DNA of 64,000 nucleotides, taken from assembly GCA_027923505.1 (NCBI GenBank), contig BROI01000005.1:806001-870000 (forward strand), read 5' to 3'. Under the pieces are notes generated by a model, which did no database searches, was not told the DNA's origin, and saw only the letters and a program-made list of their open reading frames with translations. Every line of letters starts with the position of its first letter. Positions within the stretch are counted from its first letter, which is position 1. The stretch comes from Mayamaea pseudoterrestris. Taxonomy: Eukaryota; Bacillariophyta; Bacillariophyceae; Sellaphorales; Sellaphoraceae. Shown here in pieces: positions 20,228 through 31,052 of the stretch. The translations under genes and the position numbers were made by a program.

Positions 20228-21160
20228 ATGACGCTTCGCACCTTGTTCATATGCTGCATCGCTGCCAACTTGTTCACACAATCCACTGCCATTTACTCGG
20301 ACGCCATCATTTCGTCCAAAGATTGCTCGGCTGCCCTTGATGCCGTTGACAGCAACGGCGACGGAATGCTTGACTTGAGATCGGAATACATTGCCGCACT
20401 TGAAACGCTTGCCAAGATGAACGGTTTGACGTGTCTGCCGATTGACACGGAGGCAACGGCGCAAGTCGCAGAGCAAGCCTACTTGGAGCTACTATCCGAT
20501 TCCGAAAGTGCTACCGGCTATGATGTAGTGGCATGCCAAAATATTGAAGCAGTGTTAATGAAGACTTGCAGGCTGTCAAGGACAACGGACACTGCGACTG
20601 ATGATACTGACAACTCCAAGACGAATGGCACCAAGACGAATGAAGAAAATGAAACGAGCAATGGCAATTCGACGGCAACAAACAACAGCAGTGGCGCGCC
20701 TACGGAAAGCACGACAAAGGCTTCCAGCATGTCCAACCGTCAGCGAAACCTTGCCATTGGTCTTGGAACCGCAGCCTGCGTCATGTTTCTAGTTCTTTGT
20801 CTTGTGGTGGCCTGGAAACCTGCGTCGAGCCGTCGTCGACACAAGCATGTGGACGCAAAATCTCCTGCCAGCGACGATGACACGGAAGTGGTCTTTGACG
20901 CGCAGCGATATCCTCCTCCGGAGATTCAAGACGATTGGTGCTATGATGAAGAAAATCCGCAAAATGCCGTGCGAGCGAAAGAGGACGCAAACGAGTGGAG
21001 TGCCGATGAGCTTGACGACGCGATTGTATTCACTCCGACATGGTCGTCGCAGCAGCGAATGCAAGCCGAGCCCAAAGTGATGGGGATGGAGGAGCTAACG
21101 TTTGGCGATCGATCCTTTCATATCGTCATTCAAGAAACCGAGCAGGAAGAAGAGGGGTAA
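20228..21160 (+). CDS. Type I membrane protein with an extracellular EF-hand-like loop
   Basis: A 310-residue protein with a signal peptide (MTLRTLFICCIAANLF, cleavage near TQSTA). The ectodomain has an EF-hand-like loop, DAVDSNGDGMLDLRSEYI, with Asp/Asn/Asp/Gly and a later acidic position in calcium-binding order. Three or four Cys follow, then a Thr/Asn/Ser-rich stalk with several N-glycosylation sequons (NGT, NET, NSS). One transmembrane helix (LAIGLGTAACVMFLVLCLVV) leads into an acidic cytoplasmic tail of about 110 residues with no kinase or other domain. It looks like a surface receptor or adhesion protein that may sense calcium; function is unknown. The start is the ATG at 20228; an upstream TTG extension is ignored. 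Confidence 0.7.
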   Translation: MTLRTLFICCIAANLFTQSTAIYSDAIISSKDCSAALDAVDSNGDGMLDLRSEYIAALETLAKMNGLTCLPIDTEATAQVAEQAYLELLSDSESATGYDVVACQNIEAVLMKTCRLSRTTDTATDDTDNSKTNGTKTNEENETSNGNSTATNNSSGAPTESTTKASSMSNRQRNLAIGLGTAACVMFLVLCLVVAWKPASSRRRHKHVDAKSPASDDDTEVVFDAQRYPPPEIQDDWCYDEENPQNAVRAKEDANEWSADELDDAIVFTPTWSSQQRMQAEPKVMGMEELTFGDRSFHIVIQETEQEEEG

Positions 21161-21266
21161 CGTTTAAGCCAGACAAAAAAGACTAGTATGAATATATATG
21201 TGAGCTACCGGCAAGCGCAATATACACAGCTGTAAAGATAACTGTAAATTTGAAACATTAATTTAG

Positions 21267-21986
21267 TTATATCGACACATATCCCCAAAAATTCCTAGCA
21301 ATCTCAAAACTTTCATGGCAATTATCACATACCCCATGGATCGACGAAAGTGATGTACGTTTACATTGTGGACAGCAAAAATCATCACAAATAGGACAAT
21401 ATGAAGTGCGGCGACAATGTTTGCAATATTTGTTATGGCACCGGTCACAATGCATTACGCGATCGCACTTATTGCATCCAAGTGCATTGCACTCACAGCA
21501 TCGTCCAGGTTTTACTAAGGTTTCTTTGCATAAAGCAGTACATTCAATGCAGTACTTGTCGTCGCAACAAAAGACACTGTGCTTGCATTCCGTGCAGGAG
21601 CAGGCACAATCCTCAGTCGCACATTGCCGGACGCTCGTTTCATGAACAAAATTATCGCATTGCGTGCAACGAATGAGTTGCATTTCGTTCAACATGCGGC
21701 AGTCGATGCACGCTATCGCAGCATTGGCAGCTTTGGCTTCTTGATTCAGACGGCTCCCATGTTCACTGCAGAACCTGTCCGTCAAGGGAAATTGCATTAA
21801 AAAGCCCTTAAGACGCATAGCCTGCTTAATGTCTCGGCGATCGCAGAATGCTAAGATCTGGTCGCACATGACGTCCGACGTCAGGAGCAGCATCGGTGAA
21901 GGATAACCTGATGCGATTTTACTTTCAGCGGCCTCTTTTTTCTTTCTTGCCCTCTGGCGCAACTTTTTAATTTCAAAAGCCAGCAT
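21267..21986 (-). CDS. Cys-rich multi-zinc-binding protein
   Basis: A 239-residue protein. After a basic N-terminus (KKLRQRARKKKEAAESK) and a short helical region (CDQILAFCDRRDIKQAM), the last 140 residues contain over 30 Cys and several His in close CxxC pairs: CIDC, CTQC, CSCTEC, CCDDKYCIEC, CCEC, CNKC, CDRCHNKYCKHC, CPICDDFCCPQC, CDNCH. This is typical of tandem zinc-binding knuckles (B-box, RING or IBR-like), but spacing does not fit one named family. It is likely a protein- or RNA-binding scaffold. A related but broken copy lies immediately upstream on the same strand. The start is the ATG at 21986. Confidence 0.7.
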   Translation of the reverse strand: MLAFEIKKLRQRARKKKEAAESKIASGYPSPMLLLTSDVMCDQILAFCDRRDIKQAMRLKGFLMQFPLTDRFCSEHGSRLNQEAKAANAAIACIDCRMLNEMQLIRCTQCDNFVHETSVRQCATEDCACSCTECKHSVFCCDDKYCIECTALCKETLVKPGRCCECNALGCNKCDRVMHCDRCHNKYCKHCRRTSYCPICDDFCCPQCKRTSLSSIHGVCDNCHESFEIARNFWGYVSI

Positions 21987-22132
21987 GCTGAATGTACTCC
22001 GGGCAATCTTGGTACTTGCTATAATGCGACTACATGCCCATCACAATCCAGGGCTTTCAAGCGATTTATAGTGGCTCTTAAGCGACGCTTCGAAATTTGC
22101 GCTTCTCATGCCGAACTTTCGATGCGAACGCA

Positions 22133-22840
22133 CTATGGACCATCAACCCACATCGGAGCCAACCATACCAGTAGCCAACTGTTAGACAGCGAATTACGAC
22201 TTCTATGGGACAAGTTTGACGGTTTGAACTTGCGCCAGCGAGACTTTGCACCACATGCCGAACATGTTGCCCAGACGGTAGAGTGGGAACGTGTGCACTT
22301 CACAACGCATGCAATAGTTTGGCTCATTGCATTTCTGGCAGCGATTCTTTTCCACAGTAGTCGCATTGCAACACGCGGTTGCATACTGCATTCTCGGACC
22401 CCGCAGTCATTGCATGTCGTGGGTTTTCCGTAGTATTGCCAGCGTCCCAAAACACACATTAAGCAGTGCTCATCGCTGCAGCAAAACACATGTCGCTCGC
22501 AATCGCAGCAGCAGCGAGAACAGTCGTTCGTTGGACATTGTCGTAAGTAAGACTCTTGAAAAAAATTCGCTAAACGTGTGCATCGAAAAATGTTGTTGTC
22601 TCCATGCGGCGATCCATGCAGAAAGGTGTATCAACGCCTTCCTCGTAATCAAGAAGTGTTCCATGTTTGCGACAAAAACGTTCCTCCAAACGAAACTGCG
22701 ACGATGAGATCTGGTTTATCATAAGCTGCTTGACATCACGACGAAACTGAAACGCAAATACTTGATCGCTGAAGTCTTGGTGTCTTGTGTCTTTACAGTC
22801 TTCTTCATTGCAGAATTTGAATCTGTTTCTGCCAATTCTC
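22133..22840 (-). pseudogene. Decayed copy of the Cys-rich zinc-binding gene
   Basis: Read on the minus strand, pieces in different frames match the intact neighbour in order: SDQVFAFQFRRDVKQLM (neighbour CDQILAFCDRRDIKQAM), RFCRKHGTLLD (RFCSEHGSRLN), LRQCPTNDCSRCCCDCERH then VFCCSDEHCLMC (neighbour VFCCDDKYCIEC), and CQKCNEPNYCMRC (CDRCHNKYCKHC). At least one in-frame stop and two frame changes separate them. The spaces are too short for introns. No continuous start-to-stop frame remains. It seems a tandem duplicate that has lost coding capacity, though several Cys clusters still read well, so the loss is not ancient. Gene boundaries are approximate. Confidence 0.65.
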
Positions 22841-23451
22841 CTACCGGAAGCATGTCACCTATCCAAGTAATTCGATATATTGCCTTTCGGGCATAGGTGT
22901 AATAGATTCGAACGTTGCATGTAGGGTTTGACTGCATGAAACTTGTCAGGAGACCATAATTGCGGCGGATGCTGCAACGAATTAGCAAAGGATCTTCCGA
23001 AACCGCGCCGTTATCGCGGCCTAATTGAAGAACCGCTGTGACGTCAAAGCGACATCGCCTAACTTATTGTAGCATTGTTCACTGTGAATCCCTCGCTATC
23101 CAAAACTAGGGTTCGTGTATATAGTATCTTCGTGTTGCATTGACGATGCTGTCGCTGCTTGAATCGCTGACCATATGGAACCGAAATAGAGTGTGGAAGC
23201 GTTTTGGCGCAGTTTACAGGAAAATCGCCAAACGAAAACCGCTACGACGCTGACAAAAGTTTCGCAATCTTCATCGCGACGACACTTTCAACGAGAGGCA
23301 GTTTATATGCTTCATTCACTTTGCCATGGGTTCGCCTTGGCTTTTGGCAGTCCTGTAGATTTGCAGCTAGCTGACATCTGCAAAGACTAGAGATTGAAGG
23401 AAGTAGGAATTATTATTTCATTGCAGCAAAAGTCGCCGTGTCCACGACAGC
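22841..23451. other. Promoter region upstream of Dicer
   Basis: Noncoding apart from short unsupported frames. It holds a perfect CRE palindrome (TGACGTCA, 23039-23046) about 410 bp before the Dicer start. A pyrimidine-rich stretch ending in TTGCAG at about 23426 could be the acceptor of an intron in the 5' UTR. Confidence 0.4.
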
Positions 23452-26400
23452 ATGAACGTCGACGAGAACGACAAAGCAAGCACTTTGCTGTTCAAGACCA
23501 GTAATTCTCCCTTGCCAGACGCGACTCTTGACCATGTGGAACAAGATGATGAAGCAGCTGCCGCCAAGCGTGAACGCTTCCGTCGTTTCTACTGCTCCAA
23601 TCCAGTTTCAGATGCCGAACTCGCTGCGGTTGGCCCTCACATTAAAGCAAAACTGATTGAAGCTATCGAATTATTGGAGAAGGACGGAATTACAGCGTTT
23701 CGCAAACATCAAGAGCAGGAGCTGCAGCGAAAGAAGGAGCGTCAAGATCGCCGCGAAAAGCTTCATCGCGAAACGCTTGCAGCAGCCGAAATTGACGGCG
23801 ACGCTCGAAGCTACCAAAAGCAAATGTACGAGCTGGCCAAGCAGGAAAATGTCATTGTACATTTGGGAACTGGCATGGGCAAGACGTTAATTGCCATTTT
23901 GCTGCTAAAGCATGTCATGGAGCAATCAGCAGTTGTGAAGGATGGTGACGAAGACACTGCTGGAGTGCAAAAGCAGAGCTTCTTTCTCGTACCTAGCGTT
24001 CCGTTGGCACTGCAGCAAACATCGGTACTGCAGGCCAATTTACCTGGTCTGACGATTGGATCAGCTACGCAAGGTTCCATTACGGGTCGCGATTCGCGCA
24101 GCAAGCTAGCCAAGAGTCACGTGCTTGTTGCAACGCATGGGGCCATGCTGGAGCTGCTGCAGCATTACGGAGACTTGTTTCGCATGGATCGAGTCAATCT
24201 ACTGATACTGGATGAGTGTCATCACTGCACGGGCAACTCCAACTATGCTCGAATCATGAGGGACTTTTACCATGCGCTACCTGTCGATGCGCGGCCCAAG
24301 GTACTTGGCTTGACGGCGTCGCCATTGATCAATCTTAAAATTAATGTTTCGAATGACCAACTCGAGGATCAGCTGCGTGGATTGGAACGCCTCGTTGATG
24401 CTCGTATTATCTCGCCAGAAGACATTGCGCTGAAGGATGTGGACGTTCAAATGGTGCAGTACGAACATGACTCAATTAATTCGTACCAGCCGCTTCCACT
24501 CTTGCCGGATGCTTTAAACCATGCGCGGAAGAAGGAGTTTCGACGGTTTCACATTATTTATGATGAGCTTGGCCCATTTATTGTAAACCTGTTTTGTGAG
24601 CGATTGTTGGCGACTTTGGAGCGAAACGCATACGAATCTGAAACGGAAGAGGAGTTTTGCATTGCACTCGAGTATTTGCGATCAGTTGTTGCTCACTGTA
24701 ACGACGAGTCTAACGCCGACTTGGCCAACTCTGGGCGAACAAGCAAAGTCAGAGCTCTAGAGAGTTTATTGCTGACACTTGTCTGTGATTGCCCGGATTC
24801 TGTTGGGATAGTTTTTGTAAAAACTAGAGCAACGGCCATCGCGTTGCATCACTACATTCAACATCAAGCCGATCTGGAAGCGGACAAATCAGAGCAAGCG
24901 ATGCACATTGGCAATGGTATAGGCAAGGACGTCGATCCAACTGAGTTGGCTGCTTATTCCGACTTGGAGCGAGATTCTAGTCTCATGCCGACAGCGTGCA
25001 GTCCACCTAGAGCTGTACCAGATACTTCATACGATCAGTTTGCCGATGCGATGGATGACGAGGATTTTGTGGAAGTGGCTCCGAGTATCAACTTGGAACA
25101 TGATTTACGACACCTGGCAGTGCATGACAATGAACCTGAAGTGACAGCGATGGACGCAGATGATCAATTCGCTGATGCTGATTCAGAAGACGATACTACT
25201 CGATGTGCTGTCGTACAAGCGACGAATCGGCGAGCAACTATGTCGGATCAAGCGCTGCCATACATATCGGACGCCTCGGACGGTGGACTTGAAGGTCTAT
25301 CGGAAGACATGCAGCCTACAAAAAGACCCCCAAACTTATGCTACAAGACCCTTCGAAGCGACATCCTGGTTCGGCAACAGGCGAAGGTACTTAGTAGCCA
25401 CAATGAACGTGCTGTCGACGTAGGACATGAAGCAAGAATACAGCGTGTGATCAATCGTCTGCGACAGAGCGAAATTAACATTCTTTTCGCCACGTCGGTT
25501 GTTGAGGAAGGTAAGGCATGTTGTGCGCTGGGCGGTGCTATACATCACTACCGTAGGCTTACTTATGATGTCGGTTGAACAGGCGTCGATGTCAGAGCAT
25601 GCTCGTTCATTATTGCTTTTGACGAAATTATTACCACGAAGAGTTACGTCCAAATGAAAGGAAGAGCCAGACAGCTACATTCCAAGTTTTTTGCATTTCA
25701 GAACTCGTTGCCGCTACGGGGTAAAAGCGTCGAAGATTCCCATACCTTGGAGATGCGACTAACCAATCACATGGCGCAAAGAACGACGCGCAGTCTTCAT
25801 GTAACAAGATCATCCCAAAAGGATTCTCAGGGTCTTACCATTGCGACGGCTTGGTTTCAGACTAAACACGCGGTCCTGTCAATTAGCAATGCCAAGTCGT
25901 TGCTGTACCGATATATGGCGTCCGTACCCTTCGAAGCAGCGGTTCGATCTTCTCGGATTTCACTCCAAGCGCACATGCCTTTGTTTGATTACGAGTCCAA
26001 GCGATTAATTCTACCGGCCCATATATCCTCATTATCGCATCGAATAGTGTCGTTGCCCGAAAGTTATGTGGGTCTTTGTAAGCGAGATATGGAAATGCAT
26101 CTATGCTTTTTGGCTTGTGCCAGACTCCACGAACTGGGCTTGCTAAATGATCGCCTTCTGCCAATCTGCAAGGATTCTGCGATTAAGGATGTTCTCAAGC
26201 CTATACAGCCTATCAAAAGTTTAAAAGACATACCGCATAACCGGGTTTCGTGTCTTGGACGGAAGAAACGCAGAATTGAGCCTTCGAAGGCCGTCAACAA
26301 TTTGGTCTCCCAGGAAGTCGAGGTTTTCGTATACCCAATCATACATACCGGTAATTTTTTTAATGCTTACCGAGCGACGCTGGGCTCAAACCACATCGAC

Positions 26401-28720
26401 TTGGCCATTGTCACGCTTGAGCCGCTCGACGAGTCGGTAACTGCATTTGCCATAACATCGCAACATCCTCAATTTAAAGACGTGTGCCTCCGATTTGGTG
26501 CCATGCGGAAAAGTGTCCTTTCGCGTGCGGAGCTTGACGCTACTCGCCAGTTCTTTAGAATAGTTTACGCGGCTCGATGGAAAGCATCTAACTGCTATTA
26601 TCGGTGTCGAAGGGAAGCCGATCCAGTGCGCTTGCACAGATCGCGCCACTACACAATTGGATGCGTGGATAGCTATGGGAACTTGCTTTTTAAGTACATG
26701 GATAGCATCATACGCGATAGTGGGCGGAATGAAGAGCAACGAATTGATGCTGTTCGGCAACTTTCGACTGAGAATCAATTAGCTGTGCCCCGCATATGGC
26801 GGCCACTCTACGACCTCTCAGCTCGATATATTGTCTACGGTCCTGCGGGCGAAAGCGCAAGTTTCCGTTTTCCTGATAGAGACGAAGCGACCAACCTCCT
26901 GACTTACCAAGACTACTTTCGAGTGAAGAAAAATGTGCATCTTGAGGCTTCGTCACCCTTGTTTCACGCGCAACAAGTGTGGCGTTTCCCAAGAAAATCG
27001 TCGACCATGTTGGAGAAATGGAATGACGGTTTTGCCCATAAAGATGCGACCCCAGACTTTCATGCTTATTGCCATGGCTTATGCAGTACAAAACTGCCGC
27101 AATGTCAATTCGAAGAAATGCCGGGTCTTGCTGATTCTGGATTATTCCTTCTATCTACGTTTCTACCTCAGCTACTATACCAGTTTGAAAGGCTTGCGAT
27201 GGCATTCGACTTCAAAACATTCTGCCTAGAACACTTGCCCGTCCTGGGAAGTGTTTTACGTCAATTAACGATAGACGACATCACTTTGGTCCTCACGGCA
27301 AAGAGTTGCGCCGAGCCGCAGTCATATGAAAAGCTTGAGTGGCTTGGCGATGCGGTCTTGAAGCTCGTTCACACGGACTGCGTTGTGAAGTCACGAGAGT
27401 TGAAGGATATAGTGCATAGTCTTCATGAAGGACAACTTGACTATGTGCGTTCTGCGCTTGGAGAAAACAAACGCTTTGCTGAGATCTGCAAGGCGCTCAG
27501 CATTGATAATTTTATAATGACTGCATCCTTGTCGCGCGGGAAGTGGATTCCAGCGCCTCTGGAGCTTGTTCCATTTGCAGGCGATACGCTGACTGGTCGG
27601 AAAGGTTCCGAGTCGAACGAAAAGCTATATGCCGATGTTGTAGAAGCCCTACTAGGCTTGGTGTACTTAAAAAGTGGCTTTCAGGCTGCTTTAAAAGTTG
27701 CACAAGAGATGCAGGCCACTATCCCATGGATTGAGAATGACACGTCGGACCATTTGAAAGAGAATCAAGTGGAAAATGCCGATCTTGTGAGACATATTGC
27801 CACGTTGTCAGGTTATTGGTTTGATTCCTGTCATCATTTAGCGATCCAAGCGCTCACTCATCCCACAGTTTGGGACACCGAATCCCCGTCGTACCAGAAG
27901 CTTGAATGGATTGGCGACGTAAGTGTCTAATTTCACTATATTGTCGTGCGTGAAACGTCTAACGCAACTACTTTGACAGGCCGTCTTGTCCCTTGCGACG
28001 CGTGACTGGATCTTGCGTCACTTCCCGGATCTCGAAGTTGGCGAGATGGTGGCCATAGAGTCAGCACTTGTGTGTAACGAAAGCCTAGGATTCCTCTCGT
28101 TTGAAGGTGACCTCGTTCGTCACATGCGACACAACGATTCCGCTTTGCCAAATAGACTGGATGACTATGTTTTCACGGTAAGAGTGTGCGAAAAAGGTTT
28201 ATGGGGAAGTGACCCGCCAAAATGCATTGCTGATATCCTGGAAGCTGTGTTAGGAGCGATTCACGTACATGGTGGACTGGCGCAAAGCCAAAAGGCAGCG
28301 TTGCATATTCTTCAGCCGGTATTAGACCTTATGTCCAATCAATGCAGCATAATTCGAGAGAGTTATTTCACCCGACACCCGAAGTCTCGCGTGCATGAGT
28401 TATCGGGCGAGCTGGTTTCAATAGCGGTTGAAAACGAAAGCGACTTCTACTCAGATGCTATGCGGAACCACTCTGTGTGGACTGGCGACGAGTGGCGTCA
28501 AGCTCAACGCGGCGGGCATCACTTTATATCGTCACTTCGTTGTGGGGACGTGTGCCTCATAGCCGTTGTTGGCCGAAGCGGTTCTATCGCAATAAACCAC
28601 GCTTGGGCTTTGGTTCTTGCAGTGCTGAATGCCAATCTTGACGTTTTGGATCGTTTAAAAGCCATCCGGACGAAGTTGCAAATTAATCATGGGGAGATAC
28701 TTCGTATGGCTACTAAATAA
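23452..28720 (+). CDS. DCL: Dicer: helicase, PAZ and two RNase III domains
   Basis: Three exons: 23452-25510, 25583-27918 and 27980-28720, giving 1711 residues. The DExH helicase has Walker A GTGMGKT (139-145), DECH (254-257), GLTASP, and a C-terminal lobe ending in FATSVVEEG-VDVRAC...SYVQMKGRAR, restored across intron 1. An acidic, low-complexity insertion (about 500-610) interrupts that lobe. A Dicer-dimerisation (DUF283-like) region follows, then a platform and PAZ (TYQDYF, ASSPLFHAQ). RNase IIIa has Glu1272/Asp1276 (LEWLGDAVLKL) and YADVVEALLG; RNase IIIb has Glu1461/Asp1465 (LEWIGDAVLSL, across intron 2) and ADILEAVLGAI. A dsRBD-like end (HPKSRVHELSGE) closes it. It should cut dsRNA into small RNAs for silencing. 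All catalytic acids are present. Confidence 0.93.
25511..25582 (+). other. Dicer intron 1
   Basis: This 72-nt intron has donor GTAAGG and acceptor ACAG, phase 1. Joining gives VVEEG-VDVRACSFIIAFDE, the conserved end of the helicase lobe. Confidence 0.9.
27919..27979 (+). other. Dicer intron 2
   Basis: This 61-nt intron has donor GTAAGT and acceptor ACAG, phase 0. It falls inside the RNase IIIb signature (LEWIGD-AVLSLATRDW). Confidence 0.9.
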
Positions 28721-28889
28721 TTTGCTTTTGATGTTGTGCGTGCGGAATCTGAGCATGACAACGAAGGAGGTATCCTACAGTTACGATGACCTAACTGTTT
28801 AAAGCAAAGGTGGAATACAATACACTGAAACCAGGAAAGCACATAAACAACAGTCTATTGACGACAGCACTGCACAACTGTTTTTGCGC

Positions 28890-31052
28890 TCAAAAGTTCT
28901 CCTTGTGCACACGTACACGGCAAGTGCATGACCCATTGTTATTATACTGATGTTCCGCCGTCACTTCCTGCGCCGTATGCTGCAATATAAAAGCAATAGC
29001 CGGCGATCCGCAGAAAAAGACGCCGACATTTTCACCCTCACCATCGCTTGACAAATGTGCGGCGTCGAGCGCTCGACGAATAATGTCCTCCCAATCAGGC
29101 CGGCCACTCTTGAGCGCAAACCTGTGTCCCAGGCCGACGAAAGGATCGTTGCGTGCACAATCCTCGGGCTTATCGCGAGAGGCGTACAACTGGAGGGAGA
29201 AACCTTGCGTCAAGTTTTGCAGCGAGTCGACCAAATCAGCGGCCGCGAAACTCATGCCCTGGTACGTGCGACCCACCCAAACACCTGTAATAGTTTTAAT
29301 TGCTTCGGGATCCGTATTGTCATTCACGCCATTCCTTATTGAATTCTTGAGTTTCGGCGGCCTCGCTGTACTGAAGAAAAAGTGAAAAATGCGGACCGAA
29401 TGAAGGACTATAAAAGAAACGTAGAAGTAAGCGATACGGTCCTTGTGCCGATCGTATGCAATCGCCGATACTGAAGTGCCGTAGGAAATAGCGTCCAGGA
29501 CAAAAATGCCCAATTCTAGCAAATAGACAAAGGATTTCAAGTAGCGCTTGCCGTATGCAACTGTTGATGCCACGATCTTGGTCCCGAAAATCGTCAGTGT
29601 AATCATGGAAGCCACAGCCTGGAAAAATGCACCTTCCATTGTCAGTCCAAATAGCCAGACACAAAAAATGGCCATCTCCGTAGTTAGCGCAAAGACAAAA
29701 ATGCAGATATTGACCGTCATAGTCTCGAGAACGCTAGAATAATATGCAGCAAAAATAGGAATTGATATCAATGGTCGATCAAACTCGGTCACATCCACAT
29801 GGTTCAAGTCTCCATCCAGCAAGATCTGGCTGTACTTGATCGAGTCGGGAACTCGAAATGACTTGCTTCGAGGCACCCGCGTCATGTCCAAGTCTGCTCT
29901 GCAGGTGGCGACCATGTGCTTCCAAACGCTCAATAATGGCGTGACGCCAATGCCCGATCCAACCACGACAATGTGCTTGTAGCTGAAGTAGTTTTGCGCC
30001 GGCGCACCAAACCCACCTCGAATTCCAATTTTTGATAGGACAGGCCCATTTTCTCCACTTGCATGTTGTTGCTTGGCAAGCTTCAGTAATCTTTTGGTCC
30101 ATTTTCCAACAGCTTGAATGTAAAAGACGACGGTACCTTCCGAATTGGGCGCGCTGGCGATTGTAAAAGGGTGCCACTCGTGATGTGAAATCTCCGAAAT
30201 GCGAAGCTCGGCGTACATACCAGGAGCATATTGGAATTCCTTTTGACGAATGGTCACCTTGACGTAGTTGTCCGATCCATCAGTATGCGTTTCAAGTGAG
30301 ACGAGGTCGGCTTGAAGAGTCGCAAGGCAGTAACGACGCACAATGACATCCACCAAGTACAAGGCAATCGGCAACAGTAAAAAGTAAATGGTAACCGGCT
30401 TGCCCTTGCATGTTCCATGCACCAAGAGTAACGGTCCACTGCAAACAATGCCTATAATATGGCACCACCAAAATAGTCGAAATCCAAACGACGTTCGTCG
30501 AACCTTTTCAAGTGTTGTGACAAAGAACATGGTAAAGATGACGACCAGCATGGAGCCCGTGTATAGCAGCTGCTTTGGCGAAATGCCATCTCCCCAAACA
30601 TCTTGTCCATTAACTGGTACCAATGACTGCGTTGCATAATTGACAATTTGTGGAATGGTATGAATGATGCAACCCGAAACAATCACTGTCAGTGCAAAGA
30701 TGCGATGATACTTTGGCATGATATCGTCGACTGGAAAACCCAATCGAATCGGCGTCTTGCGAACGAGCGTCCAAAAGTACTTGCATCCGCTCACCAATAG
30801 ACAAGCCGCGTTCCATGTGACCAGTCGACCGCCGCCTCGTGCGATGGGAAGGGTTTTGCGAAGAATCTCATTGTCCGTATAGTAAATGCCTGGAATGAAC
30901 AACCAAACGCCCCACACAAACATGCAAACGTTAAACACAATCATTAACGTCAAAAAGGCAATGTTTGCGCCATGATTGAAAAAGTAACATTCTAGTTTGG
31001 TCCAGCGAGAAATGGTATGAGTGCTTGATGTTGATGCATGTGACGACGGCAT
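28890..31052 (-). CDS. NOX: NADPH oxidase / ferric reductase family, with extra membrane helices in the NADPH domain
   Basis: A 720-residue flavocytochrome. The N-terminal membrane part has haem-ligand His pairs at 116/131 and 198/212. The FAD site is HPFTIASAP (from 294) and the NADPH site starts at GSGIGVTP (365-372), with the closing Cys-Gly at 681-682 (VFFCGSP). Such enzymes carry electrons from NADPH through FAD and two haems to O2 (superoxide) or Fe3+ outside. Residues 431-560 are a hydrophobic insertion of about four transmembrane helices in the middle of the NADPH domain. I recall that red-algal and some stramenopile oxidases have a similar insertion. There are no N-terminal EF hands, so no direct calcium control is seen. 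The start is the ATG at 31052. Confidence 0.9.
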   Translation of the reverse strand: MPSSHASTSSTHTISRWTKLECYFFNHGANIAFLTLMIVFNVCMFVWGVWLFIPGIYYTDNEILRKTLPIARGGGRLVTWNAACLLVSGCKYFWTLVRKTPIRLGFPVDDIMPKYHRIFALTVIVSGCIIHTIPQIVNYATQSLVPVNGQDVWGDGISPKQLLYTGSMLVVIFTMFFVTTLEKVRRTSFGFRLFWWCHIIGIVCSGPLLLVHGTCKGKPVTIYFLLLPIALYLVDVIVRRYCLATLQADLVSLETHTDGSDNYVKVTIRQKEFQYAPGMYAELRISEISHHEWHPFTIASAPNSEGTVVFYIQAVGKWTKRLLKLAKQQHASGENGPVLSKIGIRGGFGAPAQNYFSYKHIVVVGSGIGVTPLLSVWKHMVATCRADLDMTRVPRSKSFRVPDSIKYSQILLDGDLNHVDVTEFDRPLISIPIFAAYYSSVLETMTVNICIFVFALTTEMAIFCVWLFGLTMEGAFFQAVASMITLTIFGTKIVASTVAYGKRYLKSFVYLLELGIFVLDAISYGTSVSAIAYDRHKDRIAYFYVSFIVLHSVRIFHFFFSTARPPKLKNSIRNGVNDNTDPEAIKTITGVWVGRTYQGMSFAAADLVDSLQNLTQGFSLQLYASRDKPEDCARNDPFVGLGHRFALKSGRPDWEDIIRRALDAAHLSSDGEGENVGVFFCGSPAIAFILQHTAQEVTAEHQYNNNGSCTCRVRVHKENF

